From assembly GCA_946800325.1 (NCBI GenBank), contig OX326959.1:31782527-31846526 (forward strand): a stretch of 64,000 nt of DNA. Reading direction: 5' to 3'. This document shows, piece after piece, positions 1 to 13,000 of this stretch. Every line of letters begins with the position of its first letter. Position 1 is the stretch's first letter. The DNA comes from Luzula sylvatica. Taxonomy: Eukaryota; Streptophyta; Magnoliopsida; Poales; Juncaceae. The position numbers and the translations under genes were made by a program. Under the pieces are notes generated by a model that was not told the origin of the DNA, did no database searches, and worked only from the letters and a program-made list of their open reading frames with translations.

Positions 1-3000
1 ACATCATTATTCATGTTTTTCTCAAAAAATTCCGTGATTGAAGACTAACACATACAAATTTCTATTTTTCCAATTTTTTGCAAAAAATCAAAAACTGAAA
101 TGTAACACCTTCAAAAATATCAATTATCATTTTTTCTAAAAAAGACCAAAATAGTTCTCTAAAATGAGCAAAATACTTCAGTTTTCATTTTTTTTCTCGA
201 AAAACTTCGAGATTGAAGACTAACACATACAAATTTCTATTTTTCCTATTTTGTGCCAAAAATAAAAAACTGAAGTCTAACACCTTCAAAAATATCAATT
301 ATCATTTTTTCTAAAAAAGACCATAATCTCTAAATTGAGCAAAATACTTCATTTTTCATGTTTTTCTCAAAAAACTCCGTGATTGAAGACTAACACATAC
401 AAATTTCTATTTGTCCTATTTTTTGCATAAAATCAAAAATTGAAGTCTAACACCTTCAAAATATCAATTATCATTTTTTTAAAAATGGCTAAAATAGTTC
501 TCTAAACTGAGCAAAATACTTCATTATTCATGTTTTTCTCAAAAAATTCCGTGATTGATGACTAACACATACAAATTTCTATTTTTCCAATTTTTTGCAA
601 AAAATCAAAATCTGAAGTCTAACACCTTAAAAAATATCAATTATCATTTTTTCTAAAATAGACCAAAATAGTTCTTTAAAATGAGCAAAATACTTCATTT
701 TTCATGTTTTTTTCGAAAAACTCCGGGATTGAATACTAACACATACAAATTTCTATTTTTCCTATTTTTTGCAGAAAATCAAAAACTGAAGTCTAACACC
801 TTCAAAAATATCAATTATCATTTTTTCTAAAAAAGACCAAAATAGTTCTTAAAATGAGCAAAATACTTCATTTTTCATGATTTTCTCAAAAAATTCCGTG
901 ATTGAAGACTAACACATACCAATTTCAATTTTTCCATTTTTTTGCAAAAAATCAAAAACTGAAGTCTAAGACCTTCAAAAATATCAATAATCATTTTTTC
1001 TAAAAAAGACCATAATAATTCTCTAAAATGAGCAAAATACTTCATTATTCATGTTTATCTCAAAAAATTCCGTGATTGAAGACTAACACATACAAATTTC
1101 TATTTTTCCAATTTTTTGCAAAAAATCAAAAACTGAAGTCTAACACCTTCAAAAATATCAATTATCATTTTTTCTAAAAAAGACCAAAATAATTCTATAA
1201 AATGAGCAAAATACTTCATTTTTCATGTTTTTCTCAAAAAATTCCGTGATTGAAGACTAACACATACAAATTTCTATTTTTCCAATTTTTTTCAAAATAT
1301 CAAAAACTGAAGTCTAACACCTTCAAAAATATCAGTTATCATTTTATCTAAAAGAGTCCAAAATAGTTCTCTAAAATGAGCAAAATACTTCATTTTTCAT
1401 GTTTTTCTCCAAAAACTCCGGGATTGAAGACTAACACCTACAAATTTCAATTTTTCCAATTTTTTGCAAAATATCAAAAACTAAAGTCTAACACCCTCAA
1501 AAATATCAATTATCATTTTTTCTAAAAAAGACCAAAATAGTTCTCTAAAATGCGCAAAATACATCATTTTTCAAGTTTTTCTCAAAAAATTCCGTGATTG
1601 AAAACTAACACATACAAAGTTCTATTTTGCCAATTTTTTGCAAAAAATCAAAAACTGAAGTTTAACACCTTCAAAAATATCAATTATCATTTTTTCTAAA
1701 AGAGTCCAAAATAGTTCTCTAAAATGAGAAATATACTTCATTTTTCATGTTTTTCTCAAAAAACTTCGTGATTGAAGACTAACACATACAAATTTCTATT
1801 TTTCCTATTTTTTGCCAAAAATAAAAAACTGAAGTCTAACACCTTCAAAAATATCAATTATCATTTTTTCTAAAAAAGACCAAAATAGTTCTCTAAATTG
1901 AGCAAAATATTTCATTTTTCAAGTTTTTCTCAAAAAACTCCGTGATTGAAGACTAACACATACAAATTTCTATTTTTCCTATATTTTGCATAAAATCAAA
2001 AACTGAAGTCTAACACCTTCAAAATATCAATAATCATTTTTTCTAAAAAAGACTAAAATAGTTCTCTAAAATGAGCAAAATACTTCATTTTTCATGTTTT
2101 TCTCAAAAAACTTCGTGATTGAAGACTAACACATACAAATTTCTATTTTTCCTATTTTTTGCCAAAAATAAAAAACTGAAGTCTAACACCTTCAAAAATA
2201 TCAATTATCATTTTTTCTAAAAAAGACCAAAATAGTTCTCTAAATTGAGCAAAATACTTCATTTTTCATGTTTTTCTAAAAAAACTCCGTGATTGAAGAC
2301 TAACACATACAAATTTCTATTTTTCCAATTTTTTTGCATAAAATCAAAAACTGAAGTCTAACACCTTCAAAATATCAATTATCATTTTTTCTAAAAAAGA
2401 CTAAAATAGTTCTCTAAACTGAGCAAAATACTTCATTATTCATGTTTTTCTCAAAAAATTCCGTGATTGATGACTAACACATACAAATTTCTATTTTTCC
2501 AATTTTTTGCAAAAAATCAAAACCTGAAGTCTAACACCTTCAAAAATATCAATTATCATTTTTTCTAAAAGAGTACAAAATAGTACTCTAAAATGAGCAA
2601 AATACTTCATTTTTCATGTTTTTCTCAAAAAACTTCGTGATTGAAGACTAACACATACAAATTTCTATTTTTCCTATTTTTTTGCAAAAAATCAAAAAAT
2701 GAAGTCTAACACCTTCAAAAATATCAATTGTCATTTTTTCTAAAAAAGATCAAAATAGTTCTCTAAAATGAGCAAAATACTTCATTTTTCATGTTTTTCA
2801 CAAAAAATTCCGTGATTGAAGACTAACACATACAAATTTCTATTTTTCCAATTTTTTTCCGAATATCAAAAACTGAAGTCTAACACCTTCAAAAATATCA
2901 ATTATAATTTTTTCTAAAAAAGTCCAAAATAGTTCTCTAAAATGAGCAACATACTTCATTTTTCATGTTTTTCTCAAAAAACACCGTGATTGAAGACTAA

Positions 3001-3859
3001 CACATACAAATTTCAATTTTTCAAATTTTTTGCAATAAATCAAAAACTAAAGTCTAACACCCACAAAAATATCAATTATCATTTTTTCTAAAAAAGACCA
3101 AAATAGTTCTCTAAAATGCGCAAAATACATCATTTTTCAAGTTTTTCTCAAAACATTCCGTGATTGAAGACTAACACGTACAAATTTCTATTTTTTCAAT
3201 TTTTTGCAAGAAATCAAAAACAGAAGTGTAACACCTTCAAAAATATCAATTATCATTTTTTCTAAAAGAGTCCAAAATATTTCTCTAGAATGAGCAAAAT
3301 ACTTCATTTTTCATGTTTTTCTCAAAAAACTTCGTGATTGAAGACTAACACATACAAATTTCTATTTTTCCTATTTTTTGCCAAAAATAAAAAACTGAAG
3401 TCTAACACCTTCAAAAATATCAATTATCATTTTTTCTAAAAAAGACCAAAATAGTTCTCTAAAATGAGCAAAATACTTCATTTTTCATGATTTTCTCAAA
3501 AAAGTCCGTGATTGAAGACTAACTCACACAAATTTCAATTTTTCCAATTTTTTGCAAAAAATCAAAAACTGAAGTCTAACACCTTAAAAAATATCGATTA
3601 TCATTTTTTCTAAAAAAGACCAAAATAGTTCTCTAAAATGAGCAAAATACTTCATTTTTCATGTTTTTCTCAAAATACTCCGTGATTGAAGACTAACACA
3701 TACAAATTTCTATTTTTCCTATTTTTTACAAAAAATCAAAAACTGAATTCTAACACCTTCAAAAATATCAATTATCATTTTTTCTAAAAAAGACAAAAAT
3801 AGTTCTCTAAAATGAGCAAAATACTTCACTTTTCATGTTTTTCTCAAAAAACTCCGGGA

Positions 3860-5490
3860 TTGAAGACTAACACATACAAATTTCAATTTTTCCAATTTTT
3901 TCCATAAAATCAAAAACTGAAGTCTATCACCTTCAAAAATATCAATTATCATTTTTTCTAAAAAAGACCAAAATAGTTCTCTAAAATGAGCAAAATACTT
4001 CATTTTTCATGATTTTCTCAAAACATTCTGTGATCGAAGACTAACTCATACAAATTTCAATTTTTCCAATTTTTTGCAAAAAATCAAAAACTGAAGTCTA
4101 ACACCTTCAAAAATATTAATTATCATTTTTTCTAAAAAAGACCAAAATAGTTCTATAAAATGAGCAAAATACTTCATTTTTCATGTTTTTCTCAAAAAAT
4201 TCCGTGATTGAAGACTAACACATACAAATTTCTATTTTTCCAATTTTTTTCAAAATATCAAAAACTGAAGTCTAACACCTTCAAAAATATCAATTATCAT
4301 TTTATCTAAAAGAGTCCAAAATAGTTCTCTAAAATGAGCAAAATACTTCATTTTCATGTTTTTCTCAAAAAACTCCGGGATTGAAGACAAACACATACAA
4401 ATTTCAATTTTTCCAATTTTTTGCAATAAATCAAAAACTAAAGTCTAACACCCTCAAAAATATCAATTATCATTTTTTCTAAAAAAGACCAAAATAGTTC
4501 TCTAAAATGCGCAAAATACATCATTTTTCAAGTTTTTCTCAAAACATTCCGTGATTGAAGACTAACACATACAAATTTCTGTTTTTCAAATTTTTTGCAA
4601 AAAATCAAAAACTGAAGTCTAACACCTTCAAAAATATCAATTATCATTTTTTTTAAAAAAGACCAAAATAGTTCTCTAAAATGAGCAAAATACTTCATTT
4701 TTCATGATTTTCTCAAAAAATTCCGTGATTGAAGACTAACACATACAAATTTCAATTTTTCCATTTTTTTGCAAAAAATCAAAAACTGAAGTCTAACACC
4801 TTCAAAAATATCAATTATCATTTTATCTAAAAGAGTCCAAAATAGTTCTCTAAAATGAGCAAAATACTTCATTTTCATGTTTTTCTCAAAAAACTCCGGG
4901 ATTGAAGACTAACACATACAAATTTCAATTTTTCCAATTTTTTGCAATAAATCAAAAACTAAAGTCTAACACCCTCAAAAATATCAATTATCATTTTTTC
5001 TAAAAAAGACCAAAATAGTTCTCTAAAATGCGCAAAATACATCATTTTTCAAGTTTTTCTCAAAACATTCCGTGATTGAAGACTAACACATACAAATTTC
5101 TGTTTTTCAAATTTTTTGCAAAAAATCAAAAACTGAAGTCTAACACCTTCAAAAATATCAATTATCATTTTTTCTAAAAAAGACCAAAATAGTTCTCTAA
5201 AATGAGCAAAATACTTCATTTTTCATGATTTTCTCAAAAAATTCCGTGATTGAAGACTAACACATACAAATTTCAATTTTTCCATTTTTTTGCAAAAAAT
5301 CAAAAACTGAAGTCTAACACCTTCAAAAATATCAATAATCATTGTTTCTAAAAAAGACCAAAATAATTCCCTAAAATGAGCAAAATACTTCATTATTAAT
5401 GTTTTTCTCAAAAAATTCCGTGATTGAAGACTAACACATACAAACTTCTATTTTTCCAATTTTTTGCAAAAAATCAAAAACTGAAGTCTA
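3860..5490. repeat. Higher-order repeat block, copy 1
   Basis: About 1.63 kb of satellite A that recurs nearly identically at 8210-9840, at a constant offset of 4349 bp (4021 to 8370, 4201 to 8550, 4681 to 9030, 5461 to 9810). The few differences I saw are single bases, except for small indels near the left edge. Inside it a three-monomer unit of 521 bp is tandemly duplicated (for example 4561 and 5082). Confidence 0.9.
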
Positions 5491-8209
5491 ACACCTTCAA
5501 AAATATCAATTATCATTTTTTCTAAAAAATACCAAAATAGTTCTCTAAAATGAGCAAAATACTTCATTTTTCATGTTTTTCTCGAAAAACTCCGGGATTG
5601 AAGACTAACACATACAAATTTATATTTTTCCTATTTTTTCCATAAAATCAAAAACAGAAGTCTATCACCTTCAAAAATATCAATTATCATTTTTTTTAAA
5701 AAAGACCAAAATAGTTCTCTAAAATGAGCAAAATACTTCATTTTTCGTGATTTTCTAAAAAAATTCCATGATCGAAGACTAACTCACACAAATTTCAATT
5801 TTTCCAATTTTTTGCAAAAAATTAAAAACTGAAGTCTAACACCTTCAAAAATATTAATTATCATTTTTTCTAAAAAAGACTAAAATAGTTCTCTAAACTG
5901 AGCAAAATACTTCATTATTCATGTTTTTCTCAAAAAATTCCGTGATTGATGACTAACACATACAAATTTCTATTTTTCCAATTTTTTGCAAAAAATCAAA
6001 AACTGAAGTCTAACACCTTCAAAAATATCAATTATCATTTTTTCTAAAAGAGTACAAAATAGTACTCTAAAATGAGCAAAATACTTCATTTTTCATGTTT
6101 TTCTCAAAAAACTTCGTGATTGAAGACTAACACATACAAATTTCTATTTTTCCTATTTTTTTGCAAAAAATCAAAAAATGAAGTCTAACACCTTCAAAAA
6201 TATCAATTATCATTTTTTCTAAAAAAGACTAAAATAGTTCTCTAAACTGAGCAAAATACTTCATTATTCATGTTTTTCTCAAAAAATTCCGTGATTGATG
6301 ACTAACACATACAAATTTCTATTTTTCCAATTTTTTGCAAAAAATCAAAAACTGAAGTCTAACACCTTCAAAAATATCAATTATCATTTTTTCTAAAAGA
6401 GTACAAAATAGTACTCTAAAATGAGCAAAATACTTTATTTTTCATGTTTTTCTCAAAAAACTTCGTGATTGAAGACTAACACATACAAATTTCTATTTTT
6501 CCTATTTTTTTGCAAAAAATCAAAAAATGAAGTCTAACACCTTCAAAAATATCAATTATCATTTTTTCTAAAAAAGATCAAAATAGTTCTCTAAAATGAG
6601 CAAAATACTACATTTTTCATGTTGTTGTCAAAAAATTCCGTGATTGAAGACTAACACATACAAATTTCTATTTTTCCAATTTTTTTCCGAATATCAAAAA
6701 CTAAAGTCTAACACCTTCAAAAATATCAATTATCATTTTTTCTAAAAAAGTCCAAAATAGTTCTCTAAAATGAGCAAAATACTTCATTTTTCATGTTTTT
6801 CTCAAAAAACTCCGGGATTGAAGACTAACACATACAAATTTAAATTTTTCCAATTTTTTGCAATAAATCAAAAACTAAAGTCTAACACCCTCAAAAATAT
6901 CAATTATCATTTTTTCTAAAAAAGACCAAAATAGTTCTCTAAAATGCGCAAAATACATCATTTTTCAAGTTTTTCTCAAAACATTCCGTGATTGAACACT
7001 AACACATACAAATTTCTATTTTTCCAATTTTTTGCAAAAAATCAAAAACTGAAGTGTAACACCTTCAAAAATATCAATTATCATTTTTTCTAAAAGAGTC
7101 CAAAATATTTCTCTAAAATGAGCAAAATACTTCATTTTTCATGTTTTTCTCAAAAAACTTCGTGATTGAAGACTAACACATACAAATTTCTGTTTTTCCT
7201 ATTTTTTGCCAAAAATAAAAAACTGAAGTCTAACACCTTCAAAAATATCAATTATCATTTTTTCTAAAAAAGACCATAATAGTTCTCTAAATTGAGCAAA
7301 ATACTTCATTTTTCATGTTTTTCTCAAAAAACTCCGTGATTGAAGACTAACACATACAAATTTCAATTTTTCCATTTTTTTGCAAAAAATCAAAAACTGA
7401 AGTCTAACACCTTCAAAAATATCAATAATCATTGTTTCTAAAAAAGACCAAAATAATTCCCTAAAATGAGCAAAATACTTCATTATTCATGTTTTTCTCA
7501 AAAAATTCCGTCATTGAAGACTAACACATACAAATTTCTATTTTTCCAATTTTTTGCAAAAAATCAAAAACTGAAGTCTAACACCTTCAAAAATATCAAT
7601 TATCATTTTTTCTAAAAAAGACCAAAATAGTTCTCTAAAATGAGCAAAATACTTCATTTTTCATGTTTTTCTCAAAAAACTTCGTGATTGAAGACTAACA
7701 CATACAAATTTATATTTTTCCTATTTTTTCCATAAAATCAAAAACTGAAGTCTATCACCTTCAAAAATATCAATTATCATTTTTTTTAAAAAAGACCAAA
7801 ATAGTTCTCTAAAATGAGCAAAATACATCATTTTTCGTGATTTTCTCAAAAAATTCCTTGATCGAAGACTAACTCATACAAATTTCAATTTTTCCAATTT
7901 TTTGCAAAAAATCAAAAACTGAAGTCTAACACCTTCGAAAATATCAATTATCATTTTTTCTCAAAAAGACCAAAATAGTTCTATAAAATGAGCAAAATAC
8001 TTCATTTTTCATGTTTTTCTCAAAAAATTCCGTGATTGAAGACTAACACATACAAATTTCTATTTTTCCAATTTTTTTCAAAATATCAAAAACTGAAGTT
8101 TAACACCTTCAAAAATAGCAATTATCATTTTATCTAAAAGAGTCCAAAATAGTTCTCTAAAATGAGCAAAATACTTCATTTTTCATGTTTTTCTCAAAAA
8201 AACTCCGGG

Positions 8210-9840
8210 ATTGAAGACTAACACATACAAATTTCAATTTTTCCAATTTTTTCTAAAATCAAAAACTGAAGTCTATCACCTTCAAAAATATCAATTATCA
8301 TTTTTTCTAAAAAAGACCAAAATAGTTCTCTAAAATGAGCAAAATACTTCATTTTTCATGATTTTCTCAAAACATTCTGTGATCGAAGACTAACTCATAC
8401 AAATTTCAATTTTTCCAATTTTTTGCAAAAAATCAAAAACTCAAGTCTAACACCTTCAAAAATATTAATTATCATTTTTTCTAAAAAAGACCAAAATAGT
8501 TCTATAAAATGAGCAAAATACTTCATTTTTCATGTTTTTCTCAAAAAATTCCGTGATTGAAGACTAACACATACAAATTTCTATTTTTCCAATTTTTTTC
8601 AAAATATCAAAAACTGAAGTCTAACACCTTCAAAAATATCAATTATCATTTTATCTAAAAGAGTCCAAAATAGTTCTCTAAAATGAGCAAAATACTTCAT
8701 TTTCATGTTTTTCTCAAAAAACTCCGGGATTGAAGACTAACACATACAAATTTCAATTCTTCCAATTTTTTGCAATAAATCAAAAACTAAAGTCTAACAC
8801 CCTCAAAAATATCAATTCTCATTTTTTCTAAAAAAGACCAAAATAGTTCTCTAAAATGCGCAAAATACATCATTTTTCAAGTTTTTCTCAAAACATTCCG
8901 TGATTGAAGACTAACACATACAAATTTCTGTTTTTCAAATTTTTTGCAAAAAATCAAAAACTGAAGTCTAACACCTTCAAAAATATCAATTATCATTTTT
9001 TCTAAAAAAGACCAAAATAGTTCTCTAAAATGAGCAAAATACTTCATTTTTCATGATTTTCTCAAAAAATTCCGTGATTGAAGACTAACACATACAAATT
9101 TCAATTTTTCCATTTTTTTGCAAAAAATCAAAAACTGAAGTCTAACACCTTCAAAAATATCAATTATCATTTTATCTAAAAGAGTCCAAAATAGTTCTCT
9201 AAAATGAGCAAAATACTTCATTTTCATGTTTTTCTCAAAAAACTCCGGGATTGAAGACTAACACATACAAATTTCAATTTTTCCAATTTTTTGCAATAAA
9301 TCAAAAACTAAAGTCTAACACCCTCAAAAATATCAATTATCATTTTTTCTAAAAAAGACCAAAATAGTTCTCTAAAATGCGCAAAATACATCATTTTTCA
9401 AGTTTTTCTCAAAACATTCCGTGATTGAAGACAAACACATACAAATTTCTGTTTTTCAAATTTTTTGCAAAAAATCAAAAACTGAAGTCTAACACCTTCA
9501 AAAATATCAATTATCATTTTTTCTAAAAAAGACCAAAATAGTTCTCTAAAATGAGCAAAATACTTCATTTTTCATGATTTTCTCAAAAAATTCCGTGATT
9601 GAAGACTAACACATACAAATTTCAATTTTTCCATTTTTTTGCAAAAAATCAAAAACTGAAGTCTAACACCTTCAAAAATATCAATAATCATTGTTTCTAA
9701 AAAAGACCAAAATAATTCCCTAAAATGAGCAAAATACTTCATTATTAATGTTTTTCTCAAAAAATTCCGTGATTGAAGACTAACACATACAAACTTCTAT
9801 TTTTCCAATTTTTTGCAAAAAATCAAAAACTGAAGTCTAA
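8210..9840. repeat. Higher-order repeat block, copy 2
   Basis: Partner of 3860-5490 at offset 4349 bp, about 25 monomers. The 62-codon chance open frame at 5223-5411 (minus) reappears with identical translation at 9572-9760. To the right (after about 9840) the two copies diverge, with 'acaccctc' and 'caattgtc' variants appearing only here. Confidence 0.9.
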
Positions 9841-10084
9841 CACCCTCAAAAATATCAATTGTCATTTTTTCTAAAAAAGGCCAAAATAGTTCTCTAAAAT
9901 GACCAAAATACTTCATTTTTCATGATTTTCACAAAAAATTCCGTGATTGAAGACTAACACATACAAATTTCAATTTTTCCATTTTTTTTTCAAAAAATCA
10001 AAAACTGAAGTCTAACACCTTCAAAAATATCAATAATCATTTTTTTCTAAAAAAGACCAAAATAATTCTCTAAAATGAGCAAAA

Positions 10085-13000
10085 TATACTTCAACTATAT
10101 CAACTTATCATATTTTCTATAAAATGCAAAAATTGTTGTCTAAAAAAATCAAAATATATATTTTTCCTATTTTCCCCAAAAAAATTATGAAATTGAAGAC
10201 TAAAACATGGGAAATTTCTATTTTTTCCATAAATTCCATTAAAATGCAAAAAGTGAAGTCTTAATACCTTCAAAAATATCAATTTATCTTATTTTCTATA
10301 AAATACAAAAATAGATGTCTAAGAATAGAAAAATACATAATTTTCTCATCTACCTCATAAAATTTTGTAATTGAAGATAACACATGCAAAAAATTTATTT
10401 CTCAAAAATTGCTCAAAATTCCAAAAAGTGAAGTCTACCTTCAAAAATATCAACTTATCATATTTTCTATAAAATGCCAAAATTGTTGTCTAAAAAAATC
10501 AAAATATATATTTTTCTTATTTTCCACAAAAAAATTATGAAATTGAAGACTAAAACATGGGAAATTTCTATTTTTTCAATAAATTCCATTAAATTGCAAA
10601 AAGTGAAGTCTTAATACCTTCAAAAATATCAATTTATCTTATTTTCTATAAAATACCAAAATAGATGTCTAAGAATAGAAAAATACATAATTTTCTCATC
10701 TACCTCATAAAATTTTGTAATTGAAGATAACACATGCAAAAAAATTATTTCTCAAAAATTGCTCAAAATTCCAACAAGTGGAGGCACCTTCAAAAATATC
10801 AACTTATCATATTTTCTATAAAATGCCAAAATTGTTGTCTAAAAAAATCAAAATATATAATTTTATTGTTTTCCACACAAAAATTCTGAAATTGAAGACT
10901 AACACATGGGAAATTTCTATTGTTTCCATAAATTCCATTAAATTGCAAAAAGTGAAGTCTTAATACCTTCAAAAATATTAATTTATCTTATTTTCTATAA
11001 AATGCCAAAATAGATGTCTAAGAATAGAAAAATACATAATTTTCTCATCTACCTCATAAAATTCTGTAATTGATGATAACACATACATAAAATTTATTTA
11101 TCAAAAATTGCTCAAAACTGAAAAAAGTGAAGTATACCTTCCAAAATATAAACTTATCATATTTTCTATAAAATGCCAAAATTGTTGTCTAAAAAATCAA
11201 AATATAAAATTTTCTTATTTTCCATAAAACAAATTCTCAAATTGAAGACTAACACATGGGAAATTTCTATTTTTTCCATTAATTCCATTAAATTGCAAAA
11301 AGTGAAGTCACCTTCAAAAATATCAATTTATCATATTTTCTATTTAATGACAAAATAGATGTCTAAGAATAGAAAAATACATAATTTTCTCATCTACCTC
11401 ATAAAATTCTGTAATTAAAAACTAACACATGCAAAATTTCTATTTCTCAAAAATTGCTCAACATTGCAAAAAGTGAAGTCACCTTCAAAAATATCAACTT
11501 ATCATATTTTCTATAAAATGCCAAAATTGTTGTCTAAAAAAATCAAAATATATAATTTTATTGTTTTCCACAAAAAAATTCTGAAATTGAAGACTAACAC
11601 ATGGGAAATTTCTATTTTTTCCATAAATTCCATTAAATTGCATAAAGTGAAGTCTTAATACCTTCAAAAATATCAATTTATCATATTTGCTATAAAATGC
11701 CAAAATAGATGTCCAAGAATAGAAAAATACATAATTTTCTCGTCTACCTCATAAAATTCTGTAATTGAAGATAACACATACAAAAAATTTATTTTTCAAA
11801 AATTGCTCAAAACTGAAAAAAGTGAAGTCTTACCTTCAAAAATATTAACTTATCATATTTTCTGTAAAATGCCAAAATTGTTGTCTAAAAAATCAAAATA
11901 TGAAATTTTCTTATTTTCCATAAAACAAATTCTCAAATTGATGACTAACACATGGGAAATTTCTATTTTTTCCATAAATTCCATTAAATTGCAAAAAGTG
12001 AAGTCACCTTCAAAAATATCAATTTATCATATTTTCTATAAAATGACAAAATAGATGTCTATGAATAGAAAAATACATAATTTTCTCATCTACCTCATAA
12101 AATTCTGTAATTAAAAACTAACACATGCAAAATTTCTATTTCTCAAAAATTGCTCAAAATTGCAAAAAGTGAAGTCTACCTTCAAAAATAACAACTTATC
12201 ATATTTTCTATAAAAAGCCAAAATTGTTGTCTAAAAAAATCAAAATATATAATTTTATTGTTTTCCACAAAAAAATTCTGAAATTGAAGACTAACACATG
12301 GGAAATTTCTATTTTTTCCATAAATTCCATTCAATTGCATAAAGTGAAGTCTAATACCTTCAAAAATATGAATTTATCATATTTTCTATAAAATGCCAAA
12401 GTAGATGTCTAAGAATAGAAAAATACATAATTTTCTCATTTACCTCATAAAATTCTGTAATTGAAGATAACACATACAAAAAAATTATTTTTCAAAAATT
12501 GCTCAAAACTGAAAAAAGTGAAGTCTAATACCTTCAAAAATATTAACTTATCATATTTTCTATAAAATACCAAAATTGTTGTCTAAAAAATCAAAATATA
12601 AAATTTTCTTATTTTCCACAAAAAAAATTCTCAAATTGAAGACTAACACATGGGAAATTTCTATTTTTTTCCATAAATTCCATTAAATTGCAAAAAGTGA
12701 AGTCTACTACCTTCAAAAATATCAATTTATCATATTTTCTATAAAATGACAAAATAGATGTCTAAGAATAGAAAAATACATAATTTTCTCATGTACCTCA
12801 TAAAATTCTGTAATTGAAGATAACACATGCAAAAAATTTATTTTTCAAAAATTGCTAAAAATTGTAAAAAGTGAAGTCTAATACCTTCAACTATATCAAC
12901 TTATCATATTTTCTATAAAATGCCAAAATTGTTGTCTAAAAAAATCAAAATATATATTTTTCTAATTTTCCACAAAACAATTATGAAATTGAAGACTAAA

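Larger units (their letters stand above)
1..10084. repeat. Satellite A, ~173-bp tandem array (~58 copies)
   Basis: The phrase 'ctcaaaaaattccgtgattg' or a close variant recurs at about 21, 196, 366, 538, 711, 885 and 1059, giving a period of 170-175 bp that holds to about 10080. Each monomer is AT-rich and contains GAAGACTAACACAT, then GAAGTCTAACACC about 57 bp later, then a third related stretch (GTTCTCTAAAATGAGC) another 57 bp on, so the monomer looks like an old trimer of a 57-58 bp unit. Copies are mostly close variants of one another. No coding potential is credible; the short open frames are by-products of the repeat. Monomer length and AT-richness are typical of plant centromeric or pericentromeric satellites, but no functional assignment can be made from sequence. 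Confidence 0.97.
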
